Both the position numbers and the translations under genes were made by a program. Below, piece after piece: positions 32,494 to 37,320 of a DNA stretch of 37,320 nt. The notes beneath the pieces were generated by a model. It saw only the letters and a list, made by a program, of their open reading frames with translations, made no database searches and was not told where the DNA came from. Source of the DNA: Lachnospiraceae bacterium UBA3732 (GTDB lineage Bacteria > Bacillota > Clostridia > Lachnospirales > Lachnospiraceae); the NCBI GenBank assembly GCA_002372545.1, contig DFHD01000113.1, positions 1-37,320 on the forward strand, read 5' to 3'. How positions within the stretch are numbered: position 1 is the stretch's first letter; each line of letters starts with the position of its first letter.

Positions 32494-33762
32494 ATGTCGG
32501 AATTATCAGTAAATTTTGGCAGATTAGACGATGTGATCGATGATCTGAATGATTTAGTAGGGTACTATGATGACCGCATAGATCTTCTTTCGGATATCAA
32601 GAGTGATGTGAACGGTACGACCAACGAGTTTGGTTATCTGTCATCCGCATCCTTCCAGCTTTCACAGAAGATCAGTGAACTGGAAGGATATCGGGATAAG
32701 GTATCTACTTTCTGCAGCCGTGTGGAGAGCTTCCGGGATTTGGCATATGATGAGGAGTCCGGACTTGCGGATCGTCTCTATTCCAATTCCAACCAGTTCA
32801 TGGATGAGATGGGAATTACTCCGGAATACGAAAAGGGCATTCTGGAAAAGTTCGCAGAAGGCTTTGTGGACGGCGTGGCCGCCATCTACAATGCTGTTGT
32901 TGACTTTGGCGAGTCCATCGTGGAGTGGTTCGAGGAGCATCCTATTGTCGGACAGATCCTTACGGTGATCGGTGAGGTGGCCCTTGTGGTTGTAGCAGCT
33001 GTTGCGTTTGTAGCTACACTTCCTGCCAGCGGCGTTCTTGGCGTTCTGGCTGCAATAGGGGCTGGCTGGGCGCTGTTCAAGGCGTCTACGGATCTTGTAT
33101 GCGATTCAGCTGCACTCGGTGCTTACATCGCCGGAGATGAGGAGACCGGAGATTATCTTGCTGACTATGATGCGCATGATCTTTTCCATGACTCCGCTGA
33201 ATGGGCAGGAAACGGTCTGAATGATGTGTTCGGCGTTGACTTCTTTGATGATGTATTTGTTTTCCAGGCTGATCTTGCATACTTTTCACTGGATGCGATC
33301 GAGTTCGCAACAAGCTTTTATGCGCCCGGCGCAGGAGACATCTGGAAGGGCTTCGATTATATCGAGCTTGGCGGAAATATTCTGACGGACATCCCGGAAA
33401 AGGGTATCATGGCACTGGGAAATATCGGTGACTTTGCCCTCGGCGAGGCGTTTGATGGAAATGATATTGCCGACAGGATCAAAACCGGCATCCAGGGCGC
33501 GCCGGATATAATCAGTGATTTCTCCTATTTTGTGGAGGATTTCGGCGGGATCTCGCCGGAGACGGGAGATGCTTTCCGTGACAGAATGGACAATGTTTCC
33601 AATCTGCTTTCCTTTACTGACGGAAATCCGATCGGTACGGTATTTGGAGGACTGGACTTCGTTATTCCTGATATCGGGCTGGATGGCATCCATCTGGATA
33701 ATATCCACATTAATGCACCGGGTGCTTCTTTCCCGACGATCGAGGTTTCCATTGCGTATTGA
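32494..33762 (+). CDS. Candidate large T7SS substrate with hydrophobic middle region
   Basis: 422 residues. Residues 1-130 are helical and charged, like the N-terminus of LXG or WXG-type T7SS substrates, with one L63-E-G65 triplet. A hydrophobic, Ala/Gly/Val-rich region follows (about 152-195), able to form one or two membrane or pore helices. The C-terminal 220 residues are acidic and rich in Asp, Gly and Phe, and end in a Ile/Asp/Gly-patterned tail; no enzyme motif is seen. ATG 32494 is used because GAGGGAGG lies just upstream (32481-32488). The short gap from the gene before suggests coupling. No immunity gene is recognised next to it, so calling it a toxin would go too far. Confidence 0.78.
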   Translation: MSELSVNFGRLDDVIDDLNDLVGYYDDRIDLLSDIKSDVNGTTNEFGYLSSASFQLSQKISELEGYRDKVSTFCSRVESFRDLAYDEESGLADRLYSNSNQFMDEMGITPEYEKGILEKFAEGFVDGVAAIYNAVVDFGESIVEWFEEHPIVGQILTVIGEVALVVVAAVAFVATLPASGVLGVLAAIGAGWALFKASTDLVCDSAALGAYIAGDEETGDYLADYDAHDLFHDSAEWAGNGLNDVFGVDFFDDVFVFQADLAYFSLDAIEFATSFYAPGAGDIWKGFDYIELGGNILTDIPEKGIMALGNIGDFALGEAFDGNDIADRIKTGIQGAPDIISDFSYFVEDFGGISPETGDAFRDRMDNVSNLLSFTDGNPIGTVFGGLDFVIPDIGLDGIHLDNIHINAPGASFPTIEVSIAY

Positions 33763-33829
33763 TCGGTAAGCTGCATTTCGATTGGTATGCTGCATATTGG
33801 CCGGTAAGACATATTGGCCGGTAAGTCAG
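33758..33829 (+). repeat. Four short tandem repeats after the candidate substrate gene
   Basis: Units at 33758-33776, 33777-33795, 33796-33812 and 33813-33829 (19, 19, 17 and 17 bases) share ATTGGCCGGTAAG-x-CAT-like sequence. The first unit overlaps the stop codon of the substrate gene. Confidence 0.75.
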
Positions 33830-33859
33830 AATGTGTTTTGAACCTGTAAACGGCTTTCT

Positions 33860-33882
33860 CCTGCAGGCTTTCGGTCTGCAGG
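33860..33882. other. Short perfect hairpin before the TPR gene
   Basis: CCTGCAG (33860-33866) pairs with CTGCAGG (33876-33882) across a 9-base loop. It lacks a T-run, so it is not a normal terminator. It lies about 45 bases before the TPR protein start and could influence translation or mRNA ends. Confidence 0.5.
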
Positions 33883-33926
33883 GAAGGTGGTAAATCATAA
33901 ACAAAGGAACTAATAAGGGGGTACAT

Positions 33927-35234
33927 ATGAGCAGCAGTGAGCGTGATATTCGGGTGACGGAACTGATCCAGCAGGGCGAGGCTCTTGCGGGAACCAACAA
34001 TCTCGAAGAAGCAATGAAGAAGTTTGATGAGGCAGAGAAGATCGATCCCGAGAATATCCGGGTGTATATCTCCAAAGCAATCCTCTGCATGGTGCAGAAG
34101 GATTATGAGGGAGCAGAGAAGCAGATCAGCCGCGGACTTATTCTGGATGAGAATAACGGCGTTCTGTATTTCCACAGAGGAAACATCCATTTTTATCAGC
34201 AGAAGTTTGATGAAGCAAAGCTGGATTTCGAGCGGGCGATCAATCTCGGACACGAGACAAAGCTGGCCTGCTTCCAGCTGGCAACGCTGTATAACTATCT
34301 GAAGGATTATGAGAATGCGCTATTCTATTACAATAAGACTCTGCAGAAGGATCCCTTCTATGAGCGTGCGCTGCTGAAAAAGATCGAGGTGCTTCTCCGT
34401 CTTGCCAGAAATAACGAGGCATATGTTGCCGCAAATGATTTCATTGACAAGAAGCCCGAATTCTTTGAAGGTTATCATTATAAATTTATTTCCCTTATGT
34501 CTCTGGGAAATATGGAGGAGGCCAAGCTTGTTCTGGACAGAGCCATTGAGCGGTTCCCCAATGATCTTGGTTTCAAGTATGATCTGATGATGTACTACGA
34601 TACGGTTGGTGATTTCCAGAGTGCCCTTCTGGTAGTGGAAACCTATTTCGAATCCGATCCGGTCAGATTCCGCAGAGTAAAGGCAGATAAGGCAAGACTT
34701 CTTTACAAGATGAGAGATTTTGAGAGAGCTGAGGCTGCGGCGGTTGAGGTTCTGAATATTGAATTCAGCTCTGAAATGGCTTATTATGTCATGCTTTCCC
34801 GTCTTGCTGCAGCAGACTTTGCCAATGCCGTTAAGTATGCGCAGCTGATCAAGGAAAATAAGGATTCCACAGATAAGGAACCGTATTATGCTGCTTATTA
34901 TTATGAAGCGCTGGCTTATATGAAGGCAGGAGATACAGAGCGGGCAACGCCGGCGTTTGAAGAAGCACAGCGCGTTCTCCGGATGGCAACCATCGAGAAT
35001 CCGGGAAGAATGAATCTGTATATCTATCGTGCCCTCTGCTATAAGGCAGTGAATGACAATGAACGCGCGCTGGAGATGGCGGATTATGTGATCAATCTGA
35101 CCAAGGGCGAGTTTAAAGAAGCATATTATATCCGGGGAATGGTTTATCAGGATATGGGAGAGAATGAAAAGGCACAGGCAGATTTTGCCATTGTTACCAA
35201 TTCCGGTTCTCCGCTCCAGAATTTCGTGATGTAA
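33927..35234 (+). CDS. TPR-repeat protein of the T7SS locus
   Basis: 435 residues with no signal or membrane helix. It is a string of tetratricopeptide repeats, clearest at about residues 9-180 (NLEEAMKKFDEAEKIDPEN, YEGAEKQISRGLILDENN, FDEAKLDFERAINLGH, YENALFYYNKTLQKDP) and again at about 315-420 (GDTERATPAFEEAQRVL, NDNERALEMADYVIN, GENEKAQADFAIV). TPR proteins act as scaffolds or chaperones. Between a large candidate substrate and WXG100 genes, a substrate chaperone or adaptor role is likely but inferred. AAGGGGG precedes the ATG, and the next gene starts 37 bases after the stop. Confidence 0.88.
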   Translation: MSSSERDIRVTELIQQGEALAGTNNLEEAMKKFDEAEKIDPENIRVYISKAILCMVQKDYEGAEKQISRGLILDENNGVLYFHRGNIHFYQQKFDEAKLDFERAINLGHETKLACFQLATLYNYLKDYENALFYYNKTLQKDPFYERALLKKIEVLLRLARNNEAYVAANDFIDKKPEFFEGYHYKFISLMSLGNMEEAKLVLDRAIERFPNDLGFKYDLMMYYDTVGDFQSALLVVETYFESDPVRFRRVKADKARLLYKMRDFERAEAAAVEVLNIEFSSEMAYYVMLSRLAAADFANAVKYAQLIKENKDSTDKEPYYAAYYYEALAYMKAGDTERATPAFEEAQRVLRMATIENPGRMNLYIYRALCYKAVNDNERALEMADYVINLTKGEFKEAYYIRGMVYQDMGENEKAQADFAIVTNSGSPLQNFVM

Positions 35235-35271
35235 TCTGCTGTAGCCAGGGAGAAATGCAAGGAGGAACAAC

Positions 35272-35574
35272 ATGTCAAGTATGAATTTTGAAATCGAGCT
35301 GGATCAGCTCAGCTCCTGTTATTCTACTTACCAGACGGAGCTGGAGAATCTGCAGGGGATTTTTGATACGCTGAAGAGCGGGATCGAGACCCTGAGAGAT
35401 TCCGAGTGGAGGTCTGATGCCAGCACGCAATTCTTTTCACTTTATGATGACCGCTGGTCACAGAATATGGAGGGACAGCTTCAGATCATGGAGGAAATGG
35501 TTGCTTTGCTGAAGGACGCAAAGGATACGTACGACCGGGTCGATCAGGCGGCTGCGGATGTGAAGGTTCCGTAA
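35272..35574 (+). CDS. WXG100-like T7SS protein with WRS in place of WXG (solo)
   Basis: 100 residues of two helices with a turn at E45-W46-R47-S48-D49: the Trp is kept but the Gly is Ser. The C-terminal helix has Y87-DRV-D91, a YxxxD export signal. The overall pattern (SEWRSDASTQFFSLYDDRW) is that of the WXG100 superfamily. AAGGAGG lies just before the ATG. It directly follows the TPR gene and is separated from the four paired WXG100 genes by a 271-base gap with repeats and a long hairpin, so it probably belongs to the TPR transcript. Confidence 0.88.
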   Translation: MSSMNFEIELDQLSSCYSTYQTELENLQGIFDTLKSGIETLRDSEWRSDASTQFFSLYDDRWSQNMEGQLQIMEEMVALLKDAKDTYDRVDQAAADVKVP

Positions 35575-35593
35575 TTAAACTGAATATACTTAT

Positions 35594-35643
35594 ACAGAGC
35601 TGACTTGAAAAAAGCAATCCATACTTTTTTAAGTCAGCTCTGT
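35594..35643. terminator. Long perfect inverted repeat, possible two-way terminator
   Basis: ACAGAGCTGACTT (35594-35606) pairs perfectly with AAGTCAGCTCTGT (35631-35643). Inside it AAAAAAG (35608-35614) pairs with CTTTTTT (35624-35630), leaving a 9-base loop. A TA tract follows instead of a T-run. It begins 20 bases after a stop codon, so it may end the upstream transcript or protect its 3' end. Confidence 0.6.
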
Positions 35644-35646
35644 TCG

Positions 35647-35665
35647 TATATATATATATATATAT
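35647..35665. repeat. TA dinucleotide tract
   Basis: About nine TA units in a row directly after the inverted repeat. The tract is likely to vary in length between isolates. Confidence 0.85.
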
Positions 35666-35667
35666 CT

Positions 35668-35798
35668 GTCAGGTGAAGTGGTGTCTGACCGGACGGAAAA
35701 ATCATGCTCGCTCCGTTAGGTGAAGTGATGTAAGGCCGGGTGGAAAAAGCATGATCACTACCGGGATCTCACTCAGTCAGGCGAGGTGTATGCGGGGG
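35668..35798 (+). repeat. 47-48-base direct repeats in the gap before the WXG100 quartet
   Basis: Unit 1 at 35668-35714 and unit 2 at 35715-35762 share GT(C/T)AGGTGAAGTG(G/A)TGT then GACC/GGCC-GGAAAAA-CATG-TC-CT-CC. A third, partial unit starts at 35776 (GTCAGGCGAGGTGTATGCGGG). No ORF is seen in 35575-35845. A TATAAA at about 35800 could be a -10 box, but no clear -35 is present. Confidence 0.7.
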
Positions 35799-35845
35799 TA
35801 TAAATAGATACAGGCAGTTTCTAAAGAGGAGAAGGAGGTTGATGT

Positions 35846-36142
35846 ATGTCACTTAATATTGATCTTGATTATGAAGCGGTTAATGGTATTGCCAATCAGA
35901 TGCTTGCCCAGAAAAATACCTTGGAATCATATCTCGATTCGATTTCGCAGGCAGTGCATAACTTAACGGGGGTCTGGCAGGGCTCTGCTGCATCGGAGCT
36001 TGAAGATCTATATAATAATTACATCCAGTGTAATTTGCAATGGTTTGTTGAACTGATCAATGATAATATCGGGGAACTGGAAAGGGCGACCAAAATGTTG
36101 ATGGAACTGGATGCGCTTTTATCCAGGTTGTTTGACCATTGA
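35846..36142 (+). CDS. WXG100-family protein, type A of pair 1
   Basis: 98 residues, two helices with W44-Q-G46. It is paralogous to the gene at 36526: both share YE-x-VN near residue 9, GVW-x-G, and a C-terminal LM-x3-D-x2-LSR-x-F block. The C-terminal block L-MEL-D-AL-L-SRL-F fits the HxxxD/ExxhxxxH pattern of exported WXG100 proteins, but there is no Tyr of the YxxxD/E signal. GGAGG lies 7 bases before the ATG. The partner gene follows after 54 bases. Confidence 0.92.
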   Translation: MSLNIDLDYEAVNGIANQMLAQKNTLESYLDSISQAVHNLTGVWQGSAASELEDLYNNYIQCNLQWFVELINDNIGELERATKMLMELDALLSRLFDH

Positions 36143-36196
36143 GAGAATATTGAATAATCATGAACAATCTTGAATAATCCAGAAAGGTGGAATACT

Positions 36197-36496
36197 ATGG
36201 CAGAGCGTCTTGTATATTCGGGAACAGCGTTTGAAGAGTTTATCAATACCGTTAGAATGGTGACTGAAAATATCGATACTACATGGAATAACATCAGCAA
36301 TCTGGGCAGCAGCCTGGAGGCGGAATGGCATGGTGATGCGGCAGATGCTTTTTTTGAGAATTTTAATATAATTGTTCAAAAAAAAGCAGTTGTAGAAGAA
36401 ACATTAAACTACATGCTGCAGTCGGTTGAGTCTGCAAGAGACCAGATGCTTGAGGCAGATGCTGCTATGGCTGATGTTGTTCAGTCATTGGTGTGA
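36197..36496 (+). CDS. WXG100-family protein, type B of pair 1
   Basis: 99 residues with W44-H-G46 followed by DAADAFFENF. It is closer to the gene at 36897 (shared LE-x2-W-x-GDAA-x-AFFE-x-F) than to its direct neighbour. The C-terminal M-LEA-D-AA-M-ADV-V block fits HxxxD/ExxhxxxH. The start is ATG 36197, with AGAAAGGTGG just upstream; an in-frame ATG 27 bases earlier lacks a ribosome site. It is probably the dimer partner of the type A protein. Confidence 0.9.
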   Translation: MAERLVYSGTAFEEFINTVRMVTENIDTTWNNISNLGSSLEAEWHGDAADAFFENFNIIVQKKAVVEETLNYMLQSVESARDQMLEADAAMADVVQSLV

Positions 36497-36525
36497 TCTA
36501 AGCGAAAAAGATCAGGGGGTGTAAG

Positions 36526-36816
36526 ATGAGTGATATTATAAAAGTGGAATATGAAGAAGTGAATCAGCTTGCCTCGGAAATGGTTGAAGATACACAGCAT
36601 ATGAAGGAAGTGGTTCTCAGACTCAAGAATGCAGTCGACAGTACTGCCGGAGTCTGGGAGGGAGATGCTGCAAATGGAATGAGGCAGTATTTCGATAATA
36701 GAGTTCAGCCGCTTATTGAGCAGATGAGTGACCTGATCCTGGATAGGATTGAGAGCCTGAGGATGGCTACGGGTACACTTATGGATACGGATGAATCTTT
36801 GTCAAGAATGTTCTGA
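36526..36816 (+). CDS. WXG100-family protein, type A of pair 2
   Basis: 96 residues with W44-E-G46 followed by DAANGMRQYF. It aligns along its whole length with the protein at 35846. The C-terminal L-MDT-D-ES-L-SRM-F block fits HxxxD/ExxhxxxH. AGGGGGTG lies before the ATG, which is 29 bases after the preceding stop. Together with 36897 it repeats the A-B layout of the two genes before it. Confidence 0.93.
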   Translation: MSDIIKVEYEEVNQLASEMVEDTQHMKEVVLRLKNAVDSTAGVWEGDAANGMRQYFDNRVQPLIEQMSDLILDRIESLRMATGTLMDTDESLSRMF

Positions 36817-36896
36817 TGTAATAGTACGCTGTTGGATTATTGGGGAAATGGCGGACCGGAAACAGCAGATGATCAGTGGACAGATAGGAGGCTGAA

Positions 36897-37196
36897 ATGG
36901 GAAGATTAGTTATCAGAGAAGATGAGCTGGGCCAGTTGATGGCGGAGCATGATCTGGCGATCGCCCAGCTTGAAGAACTGTGGGAAAAAATACGGAAGAA
37001 TGTTTCCACCCTTGAGGAGGCCTGGGAAGGGGATGCGGCAAGCGCATTCTTTGAGGAATTCTACAGCATGGAAACACCTATGCAGAAAACCTTCGAGGTG
37101 ATCCAGCAGGAGAGGGATATCATCTCTCAGATCAGGCAGCAGATGATGGATACGGAGACACAGATCGTGGCAGCTATATCAGCGATGCAGCCATAG
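36897..37196 (+). CDS. WXG100-family protein, type B of pair 2
   Basis: 99 residues with W43-E-G45 followed by DAASAFFEEF, paralogous to the protein at 36197. The C-terminal M-MDT-E-TQ-I-VAA-I block fits HxxxD/ExxhxxxH, and there is no YxxxD/E Tyr. GATAGGAGG lies before the ATG. It is the last complete gene in the window. The 124 bases after it hold a promoter-like element that probably serves the next gene. Confidence 0.92.
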   Translation: MGRLVIREDELGQLMAEHDLAIAQLEELWEKIRKNVSTLEEAWEGDAASAFFEEFYSMETPMQKTFEVIQQERDIISQIRQQMMDTETQIVAAISAMQP

Positions 37197-37265
37197 ATAT
37201 CTGTTATGCCGGTATATCGATTCTTAAATAACTGGAACAAATGCTTGCCTGCTTAACCTTACGGA

Positions 37266-37311
37266 TTTTGTGCAGAATTTTTCAGAACCCGTATGATAAG
37301 ATGATTACAGT
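37266..37311 (+). promoter_or_regulatory. Conserved upstream element (copy 2) at the right edge
   Basis: Bases 37266-37284 are identical to 31749-31767, with continued similarity (ATGATAAGATG, then TACAG). A purine-rich GAAAGAAAG follows at the edge of the window, so a further gene, perhaps another WXG100 unit, is expected just outside. Confidence 0.65.
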
Positions 37312-37320
37312 GAAAGAAAG

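Noticed and set aside
35594..35798. Insertion sequence or MITE
   Set aside because: There is no target-site duplication, and the inverted repeat is a single hairpin rather than two ends of an element. Without other copies visible in the window a mobile origin cannot be supported.

Overview
The window looks like the chromosome of a Gram-positive anaerobe of the class Clostridia, most likely a Lachnospiraceae member. The evidence is AGGAGG-type ribosome binding sites, strong TTGACA/TATAAT promoters, a Firmicutes-type 6S RNA, Thr-Glu-Ala-Pro repeat linkers in a wall hydrolase, a FeoB-associated Cys-rich protein, Hanks-type kinases with a PP2C phosphatase, and a Firmicutes-type (EssC/YukD/WXG100) type VII secretion locus. 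No rRNA, tRNA, transposase, integrase or CRISPR array was seen.

Left part (1-5738): the end of a repeat-rich tail-anchored protein, then a tight operon of zinc-ribbon Ser/Thr kinase, PP2C phosphatase, a second Ser/Thr kinase with an outside sensor-like domain, and an SDR epimerase. A 6S RNA with its own promoter and terminator fills 5739-6002. Middle part (6063-20336): housekeeping and envelope genes, namely a YihY/BrkB membrane protein, gltX on the opposite strand (3' ends overlap), an acidic membrane-anchored protein of unknown function, pheS-pheT-queA, a membrane-fused glycerophosphodiester phosphodiesterase, a COG2426 membrane protein on the minus strand, an amidase-like lipoprotein that has lost its zinc ligands, and a SleB-type wall hydrolase. 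Then comes a ferrous iron operon (20392-23750) with the order Cys-rich protein, feoA, feoA, feoB.

Right part (23771-37320): a type VII secretion (T7SS) locus. A good promoter starts an operon of two FHA proteins with related N-terminal domains, a CpaE/ParA-like ATPase, a YukD ubiquitin-like protein and a full-length EssC with tandem FHA domains. It is followed by a solo WXG100 protein, a small helical protein, a 422-residue candidate substrate, a TPR protein, a second solo WXG100-like protein, and four WXG100 genes arranged as two duplicated A-B pairs. A 19-base element upstream of the first WXG100 gene is repeated exactly at the right edge, so the locus probably continues.

No EssA, EssB/YukC or EsaA homologue is visible. 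The two paired FHA proteins and the ATPase occupy the place where those components would be expected, so this may be an FHA-wired T7SS variant in which phosphothreonine signalling, perhaps from the kinase/phosphatase operon about 19 kb upstream, controls assembly or export. That link is inference. The gene content and the A-B-A-B duplication are seen directly.
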